Assembly (NCBI GenBank): GCA_964646465.1
Contig: CAZYEN010000023.1
Location: 1-7,384 of the forward strand
DNA: 7,384 bases
Direction: 5' to 3'
From: CALRBF01 sp964646465
GTDB taxonomy: Bacteria; Patescibacteriota; Minisyncoccia; SW-4-49-11
Made by a program: the position numbers and the translations under genes. The number at the start of each line of letters is the position of its first letter. Position 1 is the stretch's first letter. The notes beneath the pieces are model-generated. The model did not search any database. It was not told the origin of the DNA and saw nothing but the letters and a program-made list of their open reading frames with translations. Shown here one piece after another: positions 1-5,508 of the stretch.

Positions 1-916
1 GAGAGGTTGAAACTACTCCATCAGCAGATGCATAAATAGGAGTTCCACAAGATTTACTAATATCAACACCATTGTTAGAGTGAATTCTACCATAATTATT
101 CCCAGTAGTAGGGTAGGAGAAGTAGGCATTATTACTTTGTAAATTACTTGCTTTAGCAGTATTATTCTTTTTAGGTAATATTCTAGGCTTTGGTTTCTCT
201 ACAGGTTCAGTAGGGAAAGGCTTATCTTCATTAGGTACTACAGCATCAGGAACAATAATGGTAGTTTCTATAGCTATATCACCTTGTAAATTATTATAAT
301 CTCTAATTACTTGTTCAGAAACATTATATTTATTAGCAATTTGCTCTAATGATTGAGATTCACTAATATTAATCTCAATTCCATTTTTAGGTAAAATAGC
401 AAGGGTAGTATTAGCCGCAGGATTTTGTTTTAAATCTTTTAATCCATTTGCAATAGCGATAGTCTCAATTGAGATACTAAACTTTTGAGCGATACTTTCT
501 AAAGTATCACCTTCTTGCACAATATACTCTCTAATTATTGGACTAGATCTTTGATCTGTATACCCTTCAGGAGCATTAACTGCACTAATTATATTGGAAT
601 CAGTAGTTTGTATATTAGAATTCAACCCTTCATCACTAGGAAGACCTAAAATTCCATTAGCTTGTAGTACTCCTACAGAGGCTAATGATGCATCTAAAGG
701 ACCTCCTAAGTTACTATTATTAAGAAGAGTAGATCCAATTGGAAGTCTTCCCGCATAAGCCATATTGCTAAATACAACTAGACTTACTACAACAGTAAGA
801 ATAATCCAACTAATTCTGTCTTGTGTGTGCTTAGTAGCACTTTTTATGAATCGAGTCACCTGGTTTTTGGATAATTTAAAAACAACGGTACTAATAGGAT
901 TCTTAACTAAATACAA
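1..916 (-). CDS. Secreted LysM-LysM-M23 peptidoglycan hydrolase (C-terminus cut by window edge)
   Basis: Reading leftward, this frame stays open from an upstream TGA (929-931) to the window edge, giving about 305 residues. Numbering from TTG at 916, residues 33-55 form a basic-then-hydrophobic signal peptide ending in AYA before Gly56, a good signal peptidase I site. Two LysM peptidoglycan-binding modules follow: about 130-177, with the hallmark YIVQEGDTLESIA, and about 180-222. Then come a Pro/Lys-rich linker (about 223-250) and the beginning of an M23 (LytM-type) metallopeptidase domain, with GRIHSNNGVDI and CGTPIYASADG. The presumed zinc ligands are His279 and Asp285. The third and fourth ligands lie beyond the edge. 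The role is probably cleavage of peptidoglycan cross-links outside the membrane. The start is uncertain: TTG 916, GTG 859 and ATG 763 are in frame and none has a Shine-Dalgarno. ATG 763 would remove the signal peptide, so it is unlikely. TTG 916 gives the shortest leader. Confidence 0.85.
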   Translation of the reverse strand, partial: MYLVKNPISTVVFKLSKNQVTRFIKSATKHTQDRISWIILTVVVSLVVFSNMAYAGRLPIGSTLLNNSNLGGPLDASLASVGVLQANGILGLPSDEGLNSNIQTTDSNIISAVNAPEGYTDQRSSPIIREYIVQEGDTLESIAQKFSISIETIAIANGLKDLKQNPAANTTLAILPKNGIEINISESQSLEQIANKYNVSEQVIRDYNNLQGDIAIETTIIVPDAVVPNEDKPFPTEPVEKPKPRILPKKNNTAKASNLQSNNAYFSYPTTGNNYGRIHSNNGVDISKSCGTPIYASADGVVSTS

Positions 917-950
917 GGAATTCGAACTTCAAAACGGAACAAACAGACAT
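903..950 (-). other. Possible 15-codon upstream ORF in the LysM/M23 leader
   Basis: Within the predicted leader, ATG at 950 opens a frame of 15 codons (MSVCSVLKFEFLVFS) ending at TAA 903-905. It overlaps the candidate TTG start at 916 in another frame. It is the only ATG between the predicted transcription start and the signal-peptide coding region. No Shine-Dalgarno precedes it. It may be chance, a regulatory leader peptide, or a sign that one base separates this ATG from the main frame. Confidence 0.25.
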
Positions 951-999
951 AAGTCTTGACTCAAAATCAACCTTGTCTAATGATTTTAGATTCGAAATT

Positions 1000-1028
1000 A
1001 TTATATACTATCTACAAAAATTTGTCAA
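1000..1028 (-). promoter_or_regulatory. Consensus sigma70-type promoter for the LysM/M23 gene
   Basis: On the minus strand a perfect -35 box TTGACA (1028-1023) is separated by exactly 17 bp from a perfect -10 box TATAAT (1005-1000). Transcription should start near 993. That gives a leader of about 77 nt to TTG 916, or about 134 nt to GTG 859. Both hexamers and the spacing are ideal, so the gene is probably strongly and constitutively expressed. Confidence 0.85.
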
Positions 1029-1259
1029 TAAAAATACTAAATAATGGCTTATAAATAAGTTTTATGGTGTAATATTTCAAATATTTGGATTTAATATGTG
1101 TATTACTTTTGAGGTTAAAATAAGATTTTAGAATAATTGAATTATAAATTTACTAATAGAAAGCTATAAAAGAAGTATTAGAATAAATATATAAATTAAA
1201 ATTAAATCATAAAAAGCTAAAAATAAACTTTTGATAAAAAATAGTAACAAAAAATAAAG
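1029..1259. other. AT-rich intergenic stretch with no recognised gene
   Basis: This segment of roughly 230 bases lies between the LysM/M23 promoter and the end of the carbinolamine dehydratase gene. It is extremely AT-rich, with A-rich runs on the plus strand toward 1140-1260. I see no ORF of useful length, no tRNA-like fold and no long repeat. A weak inverted pair near 1213-1235 (AAAAG and CTTTT) could help end transcription of the dehydratase gene, but it is too AT-rich to call. Confidence 0.5.
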
Positions 1260-1535
1260 TTATAATTTATCTATTTCTTGAGCTAAGATTATATCTTTTT
1301 CTGAAATTCCACCTATATCATGGGTGCTAAGATAAATCTCTACATAGCCCCAACCTAGATTAATATCTGGATGATGAGTTTGTTCTTCAGCAAGTTCCCC
1401 AATCTTATTTACAAGATCTAAAGCCTCTGCAAAAGTATTGAGTTCAAAACGACGAGATAATAAATCTTGATTCTCGGATAATATCCAATTAGAGTTTAAC
1501 TCGGATAAAACCTCATTTAGATTGATATTAGACAT
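1260..1535 (-). CDS. Pterin-4a-carbinolamine dehydratase (PCD/DCoH family)
   Basis: The 91-residue product matches the full length of this small one-domain family. The diagnostic motif is present: EEQTHHPDINLGWGYVEI around residues 50-67, then LSTHDIGGISEKDI around 69-82. The three family active-site histidines correspond to His54, His55 and His72. The enzyme dehydrates 4a-hydroxytetrahydropterins, recycling the cofactor of aromatic amino acid hydroxylases. In bacteria lacking such a hydroxylase, its role is less certain and may concern pterin or folate side-product repair. No hydroxylase or pterin gene is adjacent. ATG 1535 is the natural start, the length fits, and no Shine-Dalgarno is visible. 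It is divergent from the small gene at 1634 and appears to be a single-gene unit. Confidence 0.92.
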   Translation of the reverse strand: MSNINLNEVLSELNSNWILSENQDLLSRRFELNTFAEALDLVNKIGELAEEQTHHPDINLGWGYVEIYLSTHDIGGISEKDIILAQEIDKL

Positions 1536-1557
1536 AAGAGTAATAATTATTATATAT

Positions 1558-1585
1558 AGTATATCAAAGTATCATCTCTTTACAA
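1558..1585 (-). promoter_or_regulatory. Predicted promoter of the carbinolamine dehydratase gene
   Basis: On the minus strand TTGTAA (1585-1580) and TATACT (1563-1558) are spaced 16 bp apart. This predicts a start near 1551 and a leader of about 16 nt. The -10 matches five of six consensus bases and the -35 four of six. The background is AT-rich, so this is a moderate call. Confidence 0.45.
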
Positions 1586-1589
1586 AGAG
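1576..1589. repeat. 14-bp inverted repeat between divergent promoters
   Basis: CTCTTT (1576-1581), AC, AAAGAG (1584-1589) is a perfect 6-bp inverted repeat with a 2-bp centre. It covers the predicted -35 boxes of both divergent promoters. A dimeric regulator binding here would block both. It could also arise simply because two -35-like elements of opposite orientation coincide. Confidence 0.35.
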
Positions 1590-1607
1590 GGGAAAATAGC
1601 GTATTGT
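1579..1607 (+). promoter_or_regulatory. Predicted promoter of the 101-residue protein gene
   Basis: TTTACA (1579-1584, five of six consensus bases) and TATTGT (1602-1607, four of six) are 17 bp apart. The predicted start is near 1614, leaving about 20 nt to ATG 1634. This arrangement places the possible TTG start at 1604 inside the -10 box, which supports ATG 1634 as the start codon. Confidence 0.4.
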
Positions 1608-1633
1608 GTTTAAGGTTCTTTTTTACAACCCAC

Positions 1634-1939
1634 ATGACAACGACCGCAAAATTAGTTTTCACCCCAGACACAAAATTGGTTCGTTGGGAGGGGGATTATC
1701 TCTATAAGAGTGGACTTATCAAAGTCTACTTCTTTCTTGGACCTAACGAAGTTGTAGATGAAAAAATACAATATACGATTTATCCTCTCATACCTATTGC
1801 AAATTATGAAGAGATGCTAGTTTTAGGACGTAATATCTTAGAGTATACTGTACTTTTTGTAGATGAAAGTAGAGGAACTCGAGCAACCACTACTGAGGGG
1901 GGAAAATTAATTTATGTGTTTCCAGTTGTGGATAGTTAA
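1634..1939 (+). CDS. Uncharacterised 101-residue protein
   Basis: I do not recognise this family. The product starts MTTTAKLVFTPDTK and alternates hydrophobic and charged residues in a pattern suggesting a mostly beta-strand soluble domain, for example around residues 27-35 (LIKVYFFLG) and 69-76 (LEYTVLFV). It has no signal peptide, membrane segment, cysteine or obvious catalytic motif. There are several Gly/Thr-rich turns near residues 80-90. The frame can be extended upstream to TTG 1604, adding ten residues (MCLRFFFTTH), but those overlap the predicted -10 box. ATG 1634 is therefore preferred. A purine-rich AGAGGGG at 1586-1592 is the only Shine-Dalgarno-like sequence and would fit the TTG. 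A strong terminator directly after the stop and a promoter before it argue that this is a real single-gene unit. Confidence 0.75.
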   Translation: MTTTAKLVFTPDTKLVRWEGDYLYKSGLIKVYFFLGPNEVVDEKIQYTIYPLIPIANYEEMLVLGRNILEYTVLFVDESRGTRATTTEGGKLIYVFPVVDS

Positions 1940-1960
1940 TAAAAAATAGTTTCCTTTCTT

Positions 1961-1990
1961 AAGCCCGTGCCACTAGGCTCGGGCTTTTTT
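1961..1990 (+). terminator. Intrinsic terminator of the 101-residue protein gene
   Basis: AAGCCCG (1961-1967) pairs with CGGGCTT (1980-1986). An inner GCC/GGC pair (1969-1971 with 1976-1978) is separated by one T-T mismatch, and the loop is ACTA. Six T residues run 1985-1990. It is by far the most GC-rich short element in the area. Its T tract lies on the plus strand only and runs into the stop codon of the convergent sugar dehydrogenase gene at 1989-1991. Confidence 0.92.
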
Positions 1991-3173
1991 ATTCCAATTG
2001 CTCTAACCTAAATATCTGATCACTTTTATCATCTATCTTCCCCCTACCATCTCGATTGGAGGTGCTAAAATAGATATATCCATCAGGTGAGACAGCTATT
2101 TCTCGAATTCTGCCTTCAGTTATATTTAATTTCTCATAAGAATTTACCTCTTGTCTGGATTCATCTAAATAAATTACAAATATTCCCTCACCTCGAAGAC
2201 CTCCGAATAAAAAGGTATTTTTGAGACTTGGATATTTGTCCCCATTATAAAATACTCCAGAAGCAGGGGCAATAGCAGGAGTAAATACAAGTAAGGGGTC
2301 AATAGCCTCAGGAGTGGACTCGGTATGTGATACTTTTGGCCAACCATAGTCTTTACCCGGTATAATACGATTTACTTCATCTCCTCCAGCAGCTCCATCG
2401 AATAATGAGGGTCCATGCTCAGTAGAGAATAAAACCCCAGAAATTGGGTCAAAATCTATCCCTTGTGGATTACGATGCCCATAAGAATAAACATAAGAAT
2501 TATCAAAAGGATTATCCTCTGGTATACTTCCATCTTTATTCATTCTCAAAATTTTACCACCAAGGGAATTAATATCCTGTGCAATATCTTTATTAGTAGC
2601 ATCTCCTGTGGTTATATATAATTTTTGGTCTGGTCCAAATCTTAATCTTGAACCGGCATGAAATTTAGCCGCTGGAATTTTGTCTAGGAGTATTTCAACC
2701 TCTTTAGCTTGATTATTTATATCTGTTAATCTTACTACTTTTACAAACATCTGATTATTCTCCTCATAGGCTAGAGAAGTATAAATATAAGGTGAATTGG
2801 GATAATCAGGATCCAGTATCATACCCATCAAACCTTCTTCATTAGTTGCACTAATTTCTGAGAATTTATAAAAGTCAGCTTGTTTTTGAGAGTTTTTATA
2901 ATATACTATCTCACCAGATCTCTGAGCAATATACATACTGTCAGGTGTAGGAAAAACAATACTCCAAGGTACATAAAGATTAGATATAACAGGAGTATAT
3001 TCATAATCTAGACTTTTAGAAATATTTTGGCTATCTACCTCTAATTTAGAACCAGTCTCAATAACAGGACTTTGTAAAATAGCAGTATAATTAATAACAA
3101 ATACCACAAATGCAATTATTACTATTAAAATTATACTTATAATAATAAATTTTTTAGTTTTGTGACTTTTCAT
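1989..3173 (-). CDS. Membrane-anchored PQQ-dependent sugar (aldose/sorbosone-type) dehydrogenase
   Basis: The 394-residue product has a Lys-rich N-terminus and one membrane segment (about residues 9-31). A six-bladed beta-propeller of the glucose/sorbosone dehydrogenase (GSDH, YliI-like) family follows, facing outside the cell. Family signatures are intact: KFHAGSRLRFGPDQKLYITTGD (key residue His172, the likely catalytic base), YGHRNPQG (Arg234, Asn235), STEHGP (His253), GGDEVN (263-268), YGWP (276-279) and SPDGYIYFSTSNRDGRG near the C-terminus. By family knowledge it oxidises aldoses with PQQ and passes electrons to an acceptor. The true substrate here is unknown. No PQQ biosynthesis gene lies nearby. 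The lack of a clear AXA site suggests an uncleaved anchor. ATG 3173 has no Shine-Dalgarno. The gene is convergent with the small gene to its left and appears monocistronic. Confidence 0.92.
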   Translation of the reverse strand: MKSHKTKKFIIISIILIVIIAFVVFVINYTAILQSPVIETGSKLEVDSQNISKSLDYEYTPVISNLYVPWSIVFPTPDSMYIAQRSGEIVYYKNSQKQADFYKFSEISATNEEGLMGMILDPDYPNSPYIYTSLAYEENNQMFVKVVRLTDINNQAKEVEILLDKIPAAKFHAGSRLRFGPDQKLYITTGDATNKDIAQDINSLGGKILRMNKDGSIPEDNPFDNSYVYSYGHRNPQGIDFDPISGVLFSTEHGPSLFDGAAGGDEVNRIIPGKDYGWPKVSHTESTPEAIDPLLVFTPAIAPASGVFYNGDKYPSLKNTFLFGGLRGEGIFVIYLDESRQEVNSYEKLNITEGRIREIAVSPDGYIYFSTSNRDGRGKIDDKSDQIFRLEQLE

Positions 3174-3203
3174 ATTTTGAATTTAAAATTTATATACAAT
3201 TAT

Positions 3204-3212
3204 ATTTTAGCA
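3204..3212 (-). promoter_or_regulatory. Possible extended -10 promoter of the sugar dehydrogenase gene
   Basis: On the minus strand TG, one base, then TAAAAT (3212-3204) forms an extended -10 element about 31 bp upstream of ATG 3173. No good -35 box is visible. A TATAAT also overlaps immediately downstream (3204-3199). In such AT-rich DNA the call is weak. Confidence 0.3.
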
Positions 3213-3268
3213 TATAAATAGATAAACTATTAAATTTATCTCCAGCTAATATGAGTCGTAGGGGATAC

Positions 3269-3296
3269 CTAACTAAGAAAATAAAAATCTAACTAA
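3269..3296. repeat. Pair of 8-bp direct repeats CTAACTAA, 20 bp apart
   Basis: CTAACTAA occurs at 3269-3276 and again at 3289-3296, start to start 20 bp, about two helical turns. The pair lies between the end of the carbonic-anhydrase-like gene and the sugar dehydrogenase promoter. It could be a protein-binding pair but may be chance. Confidence 0.25.
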
Positions 3297-3303
3297 ATAA
3301 ACT

Positions 3304-4326
3304 CTATTGCGTATCAACAAAAGTATAAACTAATTCTATAGGGTAATCTTGATTTTGAATTTTTAGAACTAAATTTTTGACTTTATTTGCAATATATTTA
3401 TCTCCCTTGGGAATTGTAAATAATAATATAAAAGGATTTTTTTTATCTATATATTGACAACTAAAGCCACTAGATCCAGAAGCAATATTAATAGCTAGGT
3501 CAATATTATTCAGAATTTGGCTAGATTTTTGTCCACCTGCATAAATATTGAACATTGGTATTTCTAAATTTTCTTCCAACTCAGCTCCATTTAGTAATGG
3601 ATCAAAATTAACAATGGCACCAAGAGCATGATGTAAATTTTTTGAATGTAATTCTTGAAAATGGAAATGATGTGTTCGAACTGTTACTTGTGAGTTTTTG
3701 TTCTCTAACCTTTCCTCAATTATCTGGGCAAAATTAGAAGCATATTTTTCGCTAGTAGAATCTATAAGTTTATCTTGGTCTCTAAATTTATCTAAGAGAG
3801 AGGCTAGAGGTTTTTTATCTCTTTTATTATTCAAAGTAGTAGCTACGGCTCCACATTTAGAGTGAGATGATACTACAATTTCTTCTATGGTAGGATTATT
3901 CTCACAAATAGTAATTAACTCGTCAGCCATTTTTAACTTTTCATCATTAGACATTGAACATTCGCATCCAGGCATACCTAGGGAAAGAGCATGATGAGAG
4001 GCGGTCAGGTATTGAATTCTCTCATCTATACAAGGAAGCCAAATCATTTTAGGTCGATTGACTATACTGTCTTTGATCACTTTAGCTAAATTTAGATTAT
4101 ATTTATACTCAGTTTTATATTTCTCTCCATTAATATCAAAAAAACCCTTGGTCTGCATAGTTTTTGAGATAGGGTCGCTGTATAATAAATTATGATAAGA
4201 GTTGGAATATTTAGACCACTCTACACTGCGATAAGTATCACAAGAATTGCTAGATTTATTCTCTCTATTTGCAATAATCTTGGCAGGTAAACTAATGACT
4301 GAACTTAGATAAGCATTTCTTGACAT
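3304..4326 (-). CDS. Divergent beta-carbonic-anhydrase-like zinc protein with long terminal extensions
   Basis: The 340-residue product carries the complete beta-carbonic anhydrase metal site: CIDER at 99-103 (Cys99 with the Asp101/Arg103 dyad) and HSKCG at 155-159 (His155, Cys158). The 56-residue spacing from Cys99 to His155 equals that of the E. coli enzyme. Such enzymes interconvert CO2 and bicarbonate; related folds hydrolyse carbon disulfide or carbonyl sulfide. Unlike the usual enzyme of roughly 200-230 residues, there are about 90 residues before the first ligand and about 180 after the last. The latter include a His-rich stretch at 219-233 with six histidines and a Gly/Ser-rich segment near 282-290. 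CECS (121-124) may add further metal ligands. No signal peptide is evident. Start ATG 4326 has no Shine-Dalgarno but a good upstream promoter. The gene is divergent from the ABC exporter. The fold is well supported; the reaction is inference. Confidence 0.75.
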   Translation of the reverse strand: MSRNAYLSSVISLPAKIIANRENKSSNSCDTYRSVEWSKYSNSYHNLLYSDPISKTMQTKGFFDINGEKYKTEYKYNLNLAKVIKDSIVNRPKMIWLPCIDERIQYLTASHHALSLGMPGCECSMSNDEKLKMADELITICENNPTIEEIVVSSHSKCGAVATTLNNKRDKKPLASLLDKFRDQDKLIDSTSEKYASNFAQIIEERLENKNSQVTVRTHHFHFQELHSKNLHHALGAIVNFDPLLNGAELEENLEIPMFNIYAGGQKSSQILNNIDLAINIASGSSGFSCQYIDKKNPFILLFTIPKGDKYIANKVKNLVLKIQNQDYPIELVYTFVDTQ

Positions 4327-4345
4327 AAAAACACAAAAGTAAATC

Positions 4346-4363
4346 AGGTTGTAATATCAACCT
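4346..4363 (-). promoter_or_regulatory. Hairpin in the leader of the carbonic-anhydrase-like mRNA
   Basis: AGGTTG (4363-4358 on the minus strand), a 6-nt loop and CAACCT (4351-4346) form a perfect 6-bp stem. It lies within the predicted leader of about 67 nt and ends 19 nt before ATG 4326. The bases after it are T-rich but interrupted, so a weak attenuator, an RNA-binding site or a DNA operator are all possible. Confidence 0.4.
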
Positions 4364-4399
4364 ATATAAAACTAAGGTCTAAAATTAACACTAAATTTT

Positions 4400-4429
4400 A
4401 TTATAATATAAATATCATTTTATTGTCAA
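4400..4429 (-). promoter_or_regulatory. Predicted promoter of the carbonic-anhydrase-like gene
   Basis: On the minus strand a perfect -35 TTGACA (4429-4424) and a perfect -10 TATAAT (4405-4400) are 18 bp apart. Transcription would start near 4393. The -35 box overlaps the -35 box of the opposing ABC promoter by five bases. Confidence 0.7.
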
Positions 4430-4451
4430 TAGTTTATAAGTATGTTATATT
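4423..4451 (+). promoter_or_regulatory. Predicted promoter of the ABC exporter operon
   Basis: TTGTCA (4423-4428, five of six consensus bases) and TATATT (4446-4451, five of six) are exactly 17 bp apart. A TG one base upstream of the -10 (4443-4444) makes an extended -10. The predicted start near 4458 gives a short leader of about 22 nt before ATG 4480. Confidence 0.75.
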
Positions 4452-4479
4452 TAGGGTTATAATTTTATTTAATTAAGCT

Positions 4480-5499
4480 ATGAAAGATTTGAAAGTATAT
4501 AACTTTCTAGAGAAATTATTTGGTATGGTGGGGAATATTCGCATTCACCCTGTAGATTTTAATTTACCTTGGTATAGTATTTATAAAAAATATTGGGTTA
4601 GATTGGGAGTTTCCTTGACAGTTGAAACTACGGTCTGGGTTTTCTTTACTACCCTACCTTTGATTATAAATTATGCAATCAAAACTCAAAATATAACATT
4701 AGTAATATCTTTAGGAATTGTTTTTATGATGTTATCTATAATGGTTCAGACTCATATGAGAAGCTATGTTTTAGCAGAAGCTGGTATTATGGGAAGTGTC
4801 TCAAATTCAGCTTATAAATTTTTTGTAAAAGTTGACCCCATTCATCATAGTACTAGAGAATCTGGTAAAGTTATCTCTAAAATAAACAGAGCGGTAGGGG
4901 CTTATGAAAATACCACAGATATTCTTACATTCAATATATTAAGATTTATAATTCAAATTAGTGTAATATTAGTTTCATTTATATATTATGACTTTACAGT
5001 AGGTGTTATAGCTGCTGGAAGTTTAATAATAATGTTAGTAGTATCTACAATAAGTCAAATTTTTATAGCTAAAAATGTAACTCCTAAAGATAATGATCAG
5101 GGAGATATTCAGTCTCAAGTAGAAGTAGAGAGTTTACAACAAGTAGCTTTAATTCGGTCTAGTTTTGCTACTCCCGAGCATATTCAAAAACTCAAAAAGA
5201 CTAATATCAGAACTGGAGAAGTACAAGCTACAGTTTGGATGAGTTTTGTCTCAACAGCCTTTATCCCAAGAATTTTATTTGGGATATTTTTTATAATTAT
5301 AGCTTTACTTATTGTAAGCCTTATTAAAACAGGAAACTTAGATGTTATTACAGCTATTTCTCTAATTGCTATGTATATGTCAACCTATAGTATTATATTA
5401 GCTGGTAGAGATATTGAAAGATTAGTCTCTAATATAGAAAAAATCAAAAACCTATACATCTATATTCGAGAATATGGAGATTCTAGTTATCCAGTTTAG
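4480..5499 (+). CDS. ABC exporter membrane subunit (stand-alone transmembrane domain)
   Basis: The 339-residue product has the layout of an ABC exporter (type IV) membrane domain without the usual fused ATPase. There are about 42 cytoplasmic residues first. Six predicted helices follow near 43-66, 72-90, 149-169, 172-197, 252-281 and 286-307. Cytoplasmic loops resemble exporter coupling regions, notably ESGKVISKINRAVGAYEN at 127-144 and QVEVESLQQVALIRSSFA at 213-230. It should dimerise and work with the ATPase encoded 9 bp downstream, moving an unknown substrate, probably a lipid, peptide or drug-like molecule, across the membrane. ATG 4480 lacks a Shine-Dalgarno but sits just after a good promoter. 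The C-terminus (305-339) ends where a fused protein would continue into its nucleotide-binding domain, consistent with gene fission. Confidence 0.88.
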   Translation: MKDLKVYNFLEKLFGMVGNIRIHPVDFNLPWYSIYKKYWVRLGVSLTVETTVWVFFTTLPLIINYAIKTQNITLVISLGIVFMMLSIMVQTHMRSYVLAEAGIMGSVSNSAYKFFVKVDPIHHSTRESGKVISKINRAVGAYENTTDILTFNILRFIIQISVILVSFIYYDFTVGVIAAGSLIIMLVVSTISQIFIAKNVTPKDNDQGDIQSQVEVESLQQVALIRSSFATPEHIQKLKKTNIRTGEVQATVWMSFVSTAFIPRILFGIFFIIIALLIVSLIKTGNLDVITAISLIAMYMSTYSIILAGRDIERLVSNIEKIKNLYIYIREYGDSSYPV

Positions 5500-5508
5500 C
5501 TTAAAAAT

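Noticed and set aside
765..959. Plus-strand 64-residue open frame
   Set aside because: It lies opposite the signal peptide and leader of the LysM/M23 gene, has no recognisable domain or promoter, and is best explained as the mirror of that coding region.
1029..1259. Possible RNA gene or replication origin in the AT-rich gap
   Set aside because: No DnaA-box cluster, iterated repeats, conserved RNA fold or GC-rich stem could be found; AT-richness alone is not evidence.
1604..1633. TTG start extending the 101-residue protein by ten residues
   Set aside because: The TTG falls in the predicted -10 box and the added residues look unlike the rest. ATG 1634 gives a typical short leader. The purine-rich AGAGGGG upstream of the TTG keeps this from being certain.
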